From Cardiocondyla obscurior (taxonomy: Eukaryota; Arthropoda; Insecta; Hymenoptera; Formicidae): a stretch of DNA of 64,000 bases. This document shows positions 14,178 to 26,069 of the stretch, piece after piece. Location: contig NC_091867.1 of the NCBI RefSeq assembly GCF_019399895.1, positions 10,987,501-11,051,500 on the forward strand, in the 5' to 3' direction. The notes below the pieces were generated by a model that was not told the origin of the DNA, did not search any database, and was given only the letters and a program-made list of their open reading frames with translations. The stretch's first letter is position 1; every line of letters begins with the position of its first letter. Both the position numbers and the translations under genes were made by a program.

Positions 14178-16197
14178 ATGCGAACGATAATGAGCATGGA
14201 GCTGACTTGTCAGAATTCCAGCACAAGCACTGATTATTTGCTCAGCCAACTGAACACAGCCAGACAAGAAATAAATAATCTGAGGTATTATAAAAATTCT
14301 CATTTCAATACGTCAATACTTTATTGGGAATTTTTTTAATCCACACTTGTATCTTATTTTATTTATATTTCCTGAGACAATTTTGCGAAGAATGTTTCGA
14401 TTTAATATTGCAGGCAACAAGTGAAAAGCTTGAGATACATATTTGATAAAGACGTTGATAATATCAAACGTCTGTTGGAGTTACAAAAACATGGAGAAGC
14501 CCTTCCACAATCCAAACTAATATCTTTGGAAGAGGCAAAACCTGGCACAAGCAAAGATCAAGATATTCTAAAATTGAAACCTATCGGTGTCATTTCTACT
14601 TGGTTCCCCAATAAAAGAGCAACTCCAAGACAGCCAGGCATATGTGGAAAGGTCCCAGGAAAGTTAACACTTCATAACTCTGTATTTACGAATCCGGATC
14701 ATGCTTTGCAAGGCTTACAGGATTTTTCCCATATGTGGTAATTATTTTTTTTTAGCAATAACTTTAATTTTTTATTAAACGATCGATAATGTGATTTTTG
14801 TTTTTTTTTCAAATAGGATTTTATTCCACTTTCATAGAAACGATTCGACACACATACGTGCAAAGGTAACGCCGCCGAGATTAAATGGAATAAGAACAGG
14901 TGTATTTTCTACACGTTCACCACATCGGCCATGTCCGATTGGCCTTAGTCTCGTTAAAATAATAAAAATTGAAAATTATACAATTTATTTCGAAGGCGTC
15001 GACATGGTTAATCAGACTCCTGTTCTAGACATAAAGCCATATATACCGCAGTACGACAGTCCGCTACATATTGAAAAATTAGGCAATAGGTTAAGAGAGA
15101 ACAATGTGAATGCCTCAGATGTGTTTTCTCATGTGGAAGAAATCTGTAATTCGAGTGAGAGTCAGGTTGACTCTTTTAATGATACAGATATCAACAACGA
15201 TGAACAGACCGAACTCGATATTTCCAGAGATGAAGAAATTGCTTTAAGGCTCCAAGTAGAAGAGTTTCAAGCCTATCCAAGTCTCAATGGTTACGACATT
15301 GCGCAACAATCCTCCCAACTAGCAGAAGCGCATGCCAATACTTCGTTACAGAATGACATTAATGCGGACGTACATAGAGGAACACATTTTGTATGTAATA
15401 GAACGTCTGACGCAAGGTCGAGCTCTGATCTATCCATCGAACACACCGCAACATTAATAGTTGAGCCACAAACGAACTCCATTAGACATTTAAACGATAG
15501 ATTACACAGAATAGATATAAATAACTCCAGTAATGCAGGTTTACCACGCATGGACAGTGATAACGACAACGAAATTAATTACACCGAAAATCAGACATTA
15601 CGAAATTCTAGACTGTTAGATGGAGCGGATGGACCAAGCACAGTGTGCGGCACCGACATGGATTTAGTCAATCGTCATGTATTACACGCAAGAGTTGACA
15701 ATTCTCCCGTAAGAATGGGAATACGCGAAGCGCCCGACGGTGAGGAGGGACTCGAGTCTCAAACTTTGACGCCTTCGCGTACTTTGCCAGATATTCACGC
15801 CGTAACAGCTATATCGTCCAGATCGACGAATGCGACGGAAAGTAACTTTTCCGAGATAAGAGTACCGGACTGGATCGCGCAGCCTCGTACAACGATGTTA
15901 TCCGTGATCTTTAACGAACGTGCTCTAATGCAATTAAATGAAATTCTAGACGATAAGGTAGACGAGCAAAAACAAGCTATAGAAAATGTACTAAAAGAAG
16001 ACCCTAGGTCCGTGTATTTAAGACAAAGATGGGGAGGTAATCAATTTTATACTTTTTTGATACACGATCTGCACATCACATGCAAATTTGATGATAGTAG
16101 AGGTATCGTCACTGTATTCCAAGTCCGACATGCGGGACGCACCTGCGATTGCGGCGAGCCCGAATGGCAATGCCTAGGACACTCTCCTTTATCTTAA
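14178..16197 (+). CDS. TRMO: tRNA (adenine(37)-N6)-methyltransferase, TsaA/YaeB-like
   Basis: SAM-dependent enzyme that N6-methylates t6A37 to m6t6A37 in ANN-decoding tRNAs. Exons 14178-14284, 14414-14737 and 14817-16197 join in phase to give 603 residues. A stop codon precedes the first ATG, and in-frame ATGs at 14190 and 14196 are alternative starts. After a short N-terminal coiled-coil-like segment, the TsaA domain starts at about residue 92 (LKPIGVISTWF) and includes the signature SPHRPCPIGLS at 178-188. The C-terminal TRMO module includes IAQPRTTMLSVIF, YLRQRWGGNQFYTF and VRHAGRTCDCGEPEW. Between the two lies a polar, Asn/Asp/Ser-rich stretch of roughly 280 residues, which explains why the protein is longer than the human enzyme (441 residues). 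It runs head-to-head with UBE2N and tail-to-tail with BOP1. Confidence 0.97.
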
Positions 16198-16208
16198 TAT
16201 GTTGTATT

Positions 16209-16214
16209 AATAAA
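16209..16214 (+). terminator. TRMO poly(A) signal
   Basis: AATAAA lies 12 bases past the TRMO stop codon, which implies a very short 3' UTR. An A-rich tract follows at 16,249-16,263. Confidence 0.6.
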
Positions 16215-16613
16215 CATGAACAAGAATATAAATATATTAGGGGAAGAAAAAAAAAAAAAAAAGTAAAGTTCCATTACTATATGTCGTGATTTGATATACG
16301 AAATAGAGCAATTGTTATTTATTTACTTTTATATTTTTAAGTAAATGTATTTTACTTTTGTATAATAATTTTCTTGTAGCAGTTATTCAGCTGATAAAAC
16401 TTATTGCATTTGAATAGAACTTTAATATAAGTGAAACGAGTTCCTACATTTTATTATTATGTGCAATTGCAATTTATATCATTTACATTACAAGGAATTT
16501 ATACGAGTTAAAAACGTCTGTATTTTATGTATTTTACATAAAACTGCATAAAATATACTAAAATAATTTCTTTTTTATAGTGGCATTACCTATAAAAGAT
16601 CTGAACGTCTGCA
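16215..16613. other. TRMO-BOP1 tail-to-tail spacer
   Basis: About 400 bases of AT-rich DNA between two convergent genes. No open frame or structure worth naming was seen. Transcripts running past the early signals would overlap here. Confidence 0.6.
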
Positions 16614-16619
16614 TTTATT
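16614..16619 (-). terminator. BOP1 poly(A) signal overlapping the stop codon
   Basis: On the minus strand the end reads TACGTGTAAATAAATGC: AATAAA shares its first A with the TAA stop codon. If it is used, the 3' UTR is only tens of bases long. Confidence 0.5.
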
Positions 16620-19600
16620 TACACGTACATTCGTATAGTAGAATCTGCACCAGCGGAAAATACCCATGGCTCAATAGGATGGAACATGACGTCCAAAATG
16701 CCAAAATCATTATACGATTCGTGATTACATAATCTTTTCAAAGGCACAATTAATGGTTGTTTTAAAAGATCGCTAAAAAAAAAAAAAAAAAAAAAATTAC
16801 AAGCATTATACATTACATATTTTTCAATTAAATACACGAAATATATGTAATATTTTACCTGTATACCATTCCATGCGACACAATTAGTGCCCTGTCGTCA
16901 GCTGCCGAAGTGAACAGTGGGTATCGTTTGTGAAATGCTACAGCACGTATGCCAGTTCCATGTAACCGTAATGTTTGATAAGGTTCTTTACTAAAATCTA
17001 AATCGAACCAAAGCATTTTGCGATCGTATGTCCCTACCAAAACATTATCACCCCCTAAAAAAAATTCATAGCGTATGATTAACACAGTTATAACAATTTA
17101 CAATAAAATTTAATAGCTCACCTGGATGAATGTCCATTGTGGATATCCATTGTGAATTAGATAACAATTTTTTTATTATTACTTGTTCCGTAAGATCATA
17201 TATTTTTACATTTCTTCGTGTCTAAAAAAAAATATAATATAAATGTATAAAACTAGAGTATTAGTATTATATATTTCAATCACTAATACTTACTGCAACG
17301 AATAAAAATGGTTTAAATGGGTGAAATTGCACACATTGTACTATTCCTTTTGATTTATTAAAAGGTAATATAGATCTTCGTTTCGACAATTGATGGATCA
17401 AAACTGATCTATTTTGACCGTCTTGCATGACCGTAGCGAAATAATCTCCTTTTCCATGCCACGTTACTTGATTTACAGTTTTAAAATGATTTAAAATTAT
17501 TCGAATTCCATTGTTCCAGCTTTCATCATTTGCTTGTTCCCACTGCACTGCTTTTTGCACCCTGTCACTCACTAATTAAGTCATATTTTAAAATAATTTT
17601 TGTAATAAATCAAATTAATTTAATAATTTAATTAATTGTTTACCCATTATTTCGCTCTGTGGTATTATTTTCGCAAGTTCATCGGTTTTGTTAACAGTAA
17701 CATTATCTCCGACTCCAGGATTTATTAAAAGCACCTTTTTGTCTGTTGCTACAGCTATCAATGACACTGCTTGGTTTGGACGCCAGGCTACACTTCGAAT
17801 GACACCGCCACAAGCTATGGTTTTCAAACATCTACCTGTACTCACTTCCCAAACTGGTAAAATAATATTAAATAATTAATTATACAAATAAGACTACACT
17901 TTATTCCAAAAATTTATAATTATATAACATACAAAATGATAATGTAACACATAAATGTATATGAGAAATTAAATAACTCACTCTTCAATGTCATATCGTC
18001 TCCGCCAGATGCAATAAATTGGCCATCTCGTTCTATAGTAATGCTTCTGACCATATCTGTATGCCCTTTAAACACCATAAACATTGTTGTTGGGAATGGT
18101 TGTAAGTCTCTTGGACTAGGTAATTGCGGAACTAAAGATTCAGGTTCTATTGTTAATTTCATCTTTATCGATCTCGGACACAGATACAGATCTAAACACC
18201 TCTGAAATCTTTCCTTGATATATTTTGGATATGCAGGCACTTCTCGAAGAGAATTGTATTTTTGTGGTATAAAATGTAATTTCCTCTTCCACGGAGTTTC
18301 CTTCAATTTATTCCATTCTTTAAGTTCTTTGTTATCAAATAAATATTCCGGTGGAGGATTATAGCTCTCAGCATGGCCAGGTAAATGTCTTTTTGGTGCC
18401 TGAATATGCTTGTGAATTCTACGCATTTCTTCTGCCTGATCGTCAGACTGCCATAACATATAAAACTGTGGTCCTTGATTCTTTTCTCTTTCTTTTTGCA
18501 TTTCCGCAGTAGATTTCATCCATCCCATTTTTAAAGCGTGCACATATTTCGATACAATTTTTCCTTCATTTTTAGATGGTAAAAATGAACGTTTATGCTC
18601 TGGGAAATTACGAAGTGGCGTTTTCATTACTTCAGAACTGAACCACTCTATCCAAGGCTACATTTAAAATATATAAAAATAGTTAAAACATTATTTTCAT
18701 ATAGTACATCAGCGCTCGAAATTAGTAGCCCAGTTCGGCCGATTTCTGTCTCCGCCTTCGGTCGTCCACTATCGCTCGAAGCTCGACGGCCGGCCGTCGG
18801 CTGCCGATCGTCCGGGAGACGCTTTAACTTAGGAGCATTCCTATTTATATTCACGTTAGAATTATACACTTTATTAAATAATTAATGTTAATAATAAAGT
18901 TAATAATAAGATGTTAATAATAAGAAATTTATTTATAAAAAAAGAATTTTATTAATTATTTAATAAAGTGTATGATTCTAACGTGAATATACATAGGAAC
19001 GCTTCCGAGTTTAAAGCGTCTCCCGGACGATCGGCAGCCGACGGCCGGCCGTCGAGCTTCGAGCGATAGTGGAGGACCGACGGCGGAGACGATCAGAAAT
19101 CGGCTGAACTGGGCTACTAATTCCGAGCGCTGTAGTACATAAAGTAATTCTGAACAGCCATAAAGAAAACTTACCGCATATTCATCAAATTGAACATCAG
19201 GAATTTTTTGTTTTTGAATTCTCACAATCAAATCTATATCTGCCTTACTCAGTACAATATCGCGACCAGTTTGAGAATCTTTTATAGTTCTCCAAAAATC
19301 AGGATCTTCCATTCTTTTCAAAAAGTTATCTAATTCATCACCCTTCATAGGTTTGGGAATTTTTTTACCTTCCCAATCATAACCAAGATGTTCATATTCT
19401 TTATACCACTTCATTGGTATATTTCCAACTGTATTACGAATATCTTCTTCATCAGAACTATCGTTTGCATATTCATCCTCATTACTTGTACTATTAAACA
19501 TATCTGTATTTCCTTCTTTATTAAATGTATCATTCTTACAAGTCTTATTAAAATTCTTGTCTTTTTCATTTTTTTTTAATTTAATTTTGTCTCCTTTCAA

Positions 19601-20194
19601 TGCCACTTTGTCTTTAAATGTTGAATATTTTTTACTTTTGCTCTCATTCTTCAATTTGTCATTTTTTAATTTAATCAGAGAATCATTATCATCGTTATCT
19701 TTATCTGAATCATCATTGTTCTTCCTCAAATCATCTGTATTTTCATTAAAATTATTTTTGCTCAAATTATTTTCATTTTCATTAAAATTATCATTATTTT
19801 CATCTGATTCAAAGATAACTTCATCCATTTCTTCTTCTTCCTCATTTATACTGGGTATAACAGCATCTTCATCTATGTCTTCATCAGTTAGGTCTTCATC
19901 ATCATTAATTGAGGCCACCTCAAAATCTTCTGTATCAGAACTCTAAGTTATTAAGAAAAAAAAGTGTTGAATACGTCGTAATTACGCATTTATAATTACA
20001 ATATGTCATCTTAATAAATGTAATTTTACTTTTAAATTACATTTTAAAAATCATAAATAGTATGTAGTGACAACAAATAGAGACAATACCTCTTCATCTG
20101 AAATGTGTACACCTTTATTAGCCTCGACTTTATTTTCTGCTAATTTCTGCTTAGTTATGTCATATTTCCTCTTTAAAAGTTTTTTCTGTCCCAT
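16619..20194 (-). CDS. BOP1: Ribosome biogenesis protein BOP1 (Erb1), WD40 protein
   Basis: Nucleolar component of the PeBoW complex (Pescadillo-BOP1-WDR12) needed for 27S/32S pre-rRNA processing and 60S subunit assembly. Eight exons join in phase: 20194-20090, 19942-19175, 18657-17982, 17853-17644, 17571-17294, 17221-17122, 17054-16859 and 16772-16619. The product is 828 residues. A basic start (MGQKKLLKRKYD) is followed by an acidic then Lys/Asn/Asp-rich region to about residue 205. The BOP1NT domain follows (MKWYKEYEHLGYDWEGKK, FYMLWQSDDQAEEMRRIHKH, LPGHAESYNPPPEYLFD). The C-terminal WD40 propeller starts near residue 490 (FKGHTDMVRSITIERDGQFI). The human protein has 746 residues; the excess is in the acidic N-terminus. 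The intron between exons 2 and 3 holds a MITE. Confidence 0.98.
18702..18709. repeat. Left target-site duplication TAGTACAT
   Basis: An exact 8-bp direct copy of 19133-19140, directly abutting the terminal CAGCGCTCG of the foldback element. Confidence 0.9.
18710..19132. mobile_element. Foldback MITE, hAT-type, in a BOP1 intron
   Basis: A 423-bp non-coding element. Its left arm (18710-18883) and right arm (about 18954-19132) are near-perfect inverted copies around an AT-rich spacer of about 70 bp. The ends read CAGCGCTCG and its complement. It is flanked by the exact 8-bp duplication TAGTACAT. An 8-bp duplication with CAG ends is the hallmark of the hAT superfamily, so a non-autonomous hAT element is the best call. 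The arms are GC-rich (ACGGCCGGCCGTCG core) against an AT-rich gene. Without the element and one duplication the host intron would shrink from 517 to 86 bp. Open frames inside it are mirror images from the two arms and not genes. Confidence 0.92.
19133..19140. repeat. Right target-site duplication TAGTACAT
   Basis: An exact copy of 18702-18709 that directly follows the terminal CGAGCGCTG of the element. Confidence 0.9.
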
Positions 20195-20886
20195 TTTCGG
20201 CAATTTGATTAACACTCGTACGTGATGAGATTATATATAAATTACCGTAGTCAATCGCGATCGCACGTAGCACATGGTCCAGTCGACTACCTCGAGACTC
20301 GAGCATGCATGAGCTCCTCTCGAAAGGCTCGATCGTGGCTCGACGCGGCCGGCCATAAAGCATGCAGTGTTTAAGAAGAAAAACTGACTCTGTCTTTTCC
20401 GACCCAACCAAATAATTTCGGCCAACTTCCAACCAAAAAATTAATTAATTATAATTAAACGAATGACTCACAAATGATTTTAATTGCAATTCAAATATCT
20501 TCAAATAAAATACAAACGATTGCATATGGAGAAAATTAAAAATTTAATTAAGTTCCGGTCATTGTAAACTCATCGAATCTTGTTTCATGACGGCTCTCTG
20601 CTCGCGTGTGTTTTTGTTGCAGCTGACGTAAGTTGTTCGTTCGCATGTGTTAACCGCGTGGTCCGAAAAAAGTGTGAAATCTCGAGGTAAAATTATTTAT
20701 TAATTTAACAACTTTGACCATGTATGTATATTTAATAATTTAAACAATTTTTTTCTTCTCCAATTTGAAGACAAATCGTTTAATACTTTCTAGGCCCGCA
20801 AAGATATCTCTCATACGTGTCGAAGCATTTGGTTTTGGCACGTGTAAAAGTGAAATAAGTTTGTTACTCAGAGCCGATTAACAATC
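20195..20886. promoter_or_regulatory. Head-to-head promoter of BOP1 and ELP1
   Basis: 692 bp between the two start codons. A GC-richer patch at 20,265-20,365 with CTCGAG and GGCCGGCC palindromes lies on the BOP1 side. On the ELP1 side, a donor at 20,687 (CTCGAG followed by GTAAAA) and an acceptor ending at 20,793 (CTTTCTAG) suggest a non-coding first ELP1 exon ending at 20,686. Its second exon starts at 20,794, with the ATG at 20,887. Confidence 0.65.
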
Positions 20887-23800
20887 ATGAAAAATCTAAC
20901 AGTTCACCAGTTGCACTGTAAAAGTGTTGATATTTTGAAACACACAGAGACTAATCAAGAACTCTTGTCATATGTAAAATGTGTTATCAATCCAAGCAAC
21001 AATGATCTTTATATACTGTTGGATCAAAATCTGTATGTACTGCCAATTTTAGGCGAAGTTACTGTTGTAGACTACAGTTCATACTCCTTCAATGATATGA
21101 TTTCAATGGAGTACTGCATCACTCTGCAGGAGATATATTGTGCTTATGCCTCTGGCCATATTGCTAAAGTTGACATAAAAAATCCAACTCGTGTTGATTA
21201 CAATATAGTGACAGGATTTAACAGTGGCCTACAATGTATCAAATTTAGTCCAGATCATGAGCTCATTGCTGCTGTAACAGGTGCAGGAATGGTGATCACT
21301 ATGGTATTAGATTTCCAAGTAATGTCAGAGGTAATATAATTTTTTTAATCAAACATTAATTTTTACTATTAATTTTAATTTAAATGTTGAATTATATTAA
21401 TTTTGTTTTATAGGTGGATTTGTATTCAGAAGAATTTGGACTAAACAAATTTATTAATGTTGGTTGGGGCAAAAAAGAAACTCAGTTTCATGGTTCAGTA
21501 GGTAAAGCTGCTGCTCAAGCTAAACAAGAACAACTGATTCCAAATGAGCATGATAATAGTCAAACTTGTATTGCTTGGCGCGAAGATGGTACATTATTTG
21601 CTGTTAATTTTCTACATAAGGAAACCAAAATTCGACAGTTTAAAATATTCAATAGAGAAGGTGTTTTATACTATACTAGTGAACATGTTAATGGATTGGA
21701 AGAATGTATAGCTTGGGGAAATATAATTGCAGTAAGTCGGATATTGGTAGACAAATATTTTATTACATTTTTTGAGAAAAATGGCCTCAAATATAAGGAA
21801 TTATTGTTGCCTTTTAAACCACAAGAAGTTAAGGTATGTTAGATATTGAAATCGATAATTTTTGATGAAAAAATTGCAAATTTTATTTAATACATGTCTT
21901 GCAGGTAAAAGATTTGCTTTGGTCATCAGACATTTTGGCTGTTGTATGTAATCAATTAGAAACGAATGCCACCCTAATACAATTATGGACTGAAAATAAT
22001 GCTCATTGGTATCTTAAACAAACTCTTATATTTTCTGCAGAAAATCCATTGCTATATGTAACGTGGAATAGTATAATAGATCAACCTCATAAAAAGGAAT
22101 TGATTTATTTAACAGCAAAACATTTTATTTGCTGCTCGTTTAATTGGTGCTGGGATCACAGCAGAGGCAAAACTTCAGATGATAGAGTTGTATGTGGCGT
22201 TATCGATGGAAATAAAATATTAGTTACTGATTTTAAAGATGGAGTTATCCCGCCGCCAATGGCACATCAAACTTTAGAAATTTCCAAATCACAGAACGCA
22301 ATTATTTTTGCCCCAAATATTAATAATCAATTAACAAACAGCAATGACTTTTGTACGATTTCCTACGATAATAAACTGACGTTCTTCAAACAGAAAAAGG
22401 TAAATTATCCTTGTAAAATTATGATACAGATAAATATAATGAAATATAATCTATTGCTGTTACAATATATGATTTTTATATGTTATAGGAATGCCTCACG
22501 CTTACATACGAAATTATCAACTCTTATAATATTGGTGTTACGACACTAGATCATTTTATATATAAATCAAATTTAAAAATTAAAGAAGCCTTTTACTATC
22601 ATATGCATCATTTTTTATGGTTTACAGAAAAAATTATATTGTTCTCTGTAACAATAGAAAAATTCAATCTCTTGTGTGTTTTATCATTAGATGAGATACA
22701 TTGTAAAGATCATCTGAAAATACAGTATGTGGTATTTCAAAGTTATTAAATATATGCATCGATATCTATTTAAAAAAATTTTTTTTTTTTTATAGAGAAG
22801 TTCATAATTTGTGTGATCCAATAGAACATATAGTTTCTTCTCCCGATTCAACTACAGCTTATATAAAAGTAAAGGATCAAATATATACATTCACACAAGA
22901 TGGGTCATTTAAACAAATAACTATAACAGTGCCTAAATCAAGCATTCAACTGGAAGTTACCAAAATTGATTCGATAGACGTTATTCTTGCTCTATCTCAA
23001 GAAAATAATTTTTCAGTTGATGGAAAAGAAATTGCAGACAATATTACAAGTTTTTATGTACATTCTGATTTTATGCTTCTTACAACACTGCAACATACAT
23101 TGATTTGTGTTTTGTTAAATGAAGCTGGTATAAAGCAACTAAGTAAACATGATTTAACTGTTAAACCTTGGTTAAATAAATATAACGATATAGCAGAGAC
23201 TTTATTTTCAGGTGAGTGCATATTTTTCATAATTTCTCTTGTGTATAATATATTTTTGTAATTTTAATAATTTTGTTGTAGATATTTATATCAGACGACT
23301 CGAAAAAGATTCTCGTATAATAGTGGCGATACCAAACGAATCGAAAGTAATTCTACAAATGCATAGAGGAAATTTAGAATGTATACAGCCAAGAGCACTA
23401 TCAGTGCATATACTAAAACATTACCTTAATAACTGTGATTATGTGACGGCACTCGACATGATGACTAAAGAACGTATAAACTTGAATTTAATATATGATC
23501 ATAATCCACAATTATTTCTGGATAATGTGCACAAATTTATAGACGATATTATACAGCATAACAAATTGAATTGGCTGAATCTGTTTCTGTCAGAATTACA
23601 AGATATTGATGTCACCGTTAAGATGTACAAATTTTGTTACACAGATCAATCTGACGTTAGAAGTATCAAAACTACAGTTAATAAAGTGGATAAAGTCTGT
23701 AAATTATTAAGAGATGCTATGGAGAAACATAAAAATGCAAATAATTTAATACAACCGATATTAATAAGTTTCGTGAAAAATCAACAAAGACAGGGATTGG

Positions 23801-26069
23801 AAAATGCTCTTAGTAGAGTAAAACAAGTGAAGATTTTGGAGAGTTCACAAAAGTCGGCACATTTTTCTACTGTATCCGCTTATGAGGCGCTAAAATGCTT
23901 ATTGCATTTTGTCGATATTAATAAATTATATGACACTGCATTAGGAATGTATGATCTTGAACTCGCAATGTTTATAGCGTCTAAATCGTCGAAAGATCCC
24001 AAAGAATACATTCCATTTCTGAATAATTTTAAAAGTTTAGATGAATCTAGACCAAATTATATGAAATATTCTATCAATATGCATCTTAAGCGTTTTGAAA
24101 CAGCGTTAGAATATTTGTCGAAAGATAAAAATAAATTTGAAGAATGCTTAGATTTGATACGTAGTCAAAAATTGTACAAGATTGCAATAAACTTGTTTGA
24201 AAAAAATACGGCAGATTATAAAAAAGTGGCTGAAGCATATGGAGAATTTTTATTGAGTGAAAACAAGTATACGGAAGCTGGTATGATGTTTTACAGAGGT
24301 GGTTATCTTGACAGAGCTTTAGAATCATTTAGCCACTCAAGTGATAATTGGGAAGACGTAATTATAATATCAAAAGAAATGAATGTGAGGTAGATATATT
24401 TAATTTTTTCATGATAATGCTTTTTCATGCATGAAACAACGTAATTCTCTCATCGTTACAATTAATTATGTATATTTTGTGCCGCTCTCTATGTTATATA
24501 AGTATTAATTTTTTTCAGTCCAGCCAGATTATACAAACTTTATAAAGCGCAAGCTAAATATTTGATAGCGGAAGGAAAATATCAACAAGCAGCTGTAATA
24601 TTAAAAGACTATTTAAATGATGCCGAAGAAGCAGTTGCAGTATTATGTGAAGGAAGATGCTGGAAAAATGCAATACGAATAGCAATTGATGTTCAACGTT
24701 TAGATTTGAATGGTTAGAAAAGAATTAATAGTAAAGTAAATTAATATTCAGTACGTTATATATATATCTATATATATAATTATATATGATCGACAGCAGG
24801 AGGCTTGAATTACATATTACCGACTTTCCACTGTGGATCAGAAATAGCGAAAAAAAAAAAAAAATATTATATATACATATGGCATAATTTATACCAAAAT
24901 TAAAATTTAATTATATTTCTCTAATTTTTTTTCTTTTTTCAGAAACACATATTAAGCCTGGAATAAAAGAACATACAGAGCATGTAATTTCACAATTGAT
25001 TAAAATGAAGGAAGATTTTCTTAAATATAAAACACGTCTTGCTATAGTGAGAACAGATATTAAAGATAAAGAAAAACAATTTTTTAATGGAAAAATCTAT
25101 GACGATAATCCGGAATCTAATAAAGAAATTCCAGATACCATTAGTGATACGATGAGTATTGCAGATTCCACTTCAAGTCGAATAACGCGAACATCTTTAG
25201 TTTCGAGGTGATTAATATATTTTTTAATTTCGTCTGTTAATGATAAAGAAAACTAGCATTATGATATAAATTAAATTTCTAATTACGTATCTTGTCTTTA
25301 TATATAAACTTTATTTTCTATATATAATTTTTATTTATATATATATAATAAAGAAACTTTTTTTTTTTTTAGCAAAAGCTATCGATCTAGTAAAAACCGT
25401 AGAAAACAAGAAAGAAAACTCTTCAGTTTGAAGGAAGGCAGTATGTTTGAAGATTTAAGCTTAATACATGCCCTTTACCAAATCATTAACAATGCATATA
25501 AAAGTAGAGGTTTGTCCATAGAAATAATATATAATAACAAATTTACAGCGTAACACTATTGAAGAAAAGAATCGTGGAATATATTTTTTCGTTATATATA
25601 CTTAATTTAAATTTATTTTATATTTTAGAATTATGATTTTTATTTACAGTTGAATGGTGTCAGCTAGTTCACACATTAATACGATTCGAATATGATGAAA
25701 GCGCAAAAAAGATCTTGAACGAAGAAAGAGAATTTTTTCAAATGGTCGAAAGTAGTAAAGCTGAAATCTGGAATAAATTAGCTCCTTCAAGTTTATCTGA
25801 TATAGTATGTAATTGTATAAAAAAATATTTCAACTATTTTTAACTTGCGTTTTACATTTCTTAACTTATTTACAGGAAAAAAACGGAAATTACACGCAAG
25901 CTGAATTGCAAGTAATGCTAGCACCCATTAAATTAATAGGTAAGCAGAAAATACGATAAATTTTTACATTCATTGTTTTTGATATTATTTTGCTTTTAAT
26001 TTTATAGAACGCTTTATAGTGTGCCCACCGGAAGCTGAGACAATACCACATATGCCGACCATTTTTTAA
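20887..26069 (+). CDS. ELP1: Elongator complex protein 1 (IKAP/ELP1)
   Basis: Scaffold subunit of Elongator, which makes the cm5-type modifications of wobble uridine 34 in tRNA. Twelve exons join in phase: 20887-21330, 21414-21833, 21905-22399, 22489-22724, 22796-23211, 23282-24389, 24519-24712, 24943-25207, 25373-25509, 25650-25804, 25876-25939 and 26008-26069. The product is 1331 residues, essentially the human length (1332). N-terminal beta-propellers include VGWGKKETQFHGSVGK. A helical TPR-like C-terminal half follows. Near residues 1193-1216 there is a basic segment (YRSSKNRRKQERKLFSLKEG) that matches the conserved tRNA-binding region of the family. The protein ends in PHMPTIF. Introns are short and AT-rich. 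It is head-to-head with BOP1 and tail-to-tail with cyclin B. Confidence 0.98.

Noticed and set aside
18648..19100. GC-rich open frames with a shared LEARRPAVGCRSSGRRF phrase
   Set aside because: The phrase appears twice because the MITE arms are inverted copies. It is not a gene.
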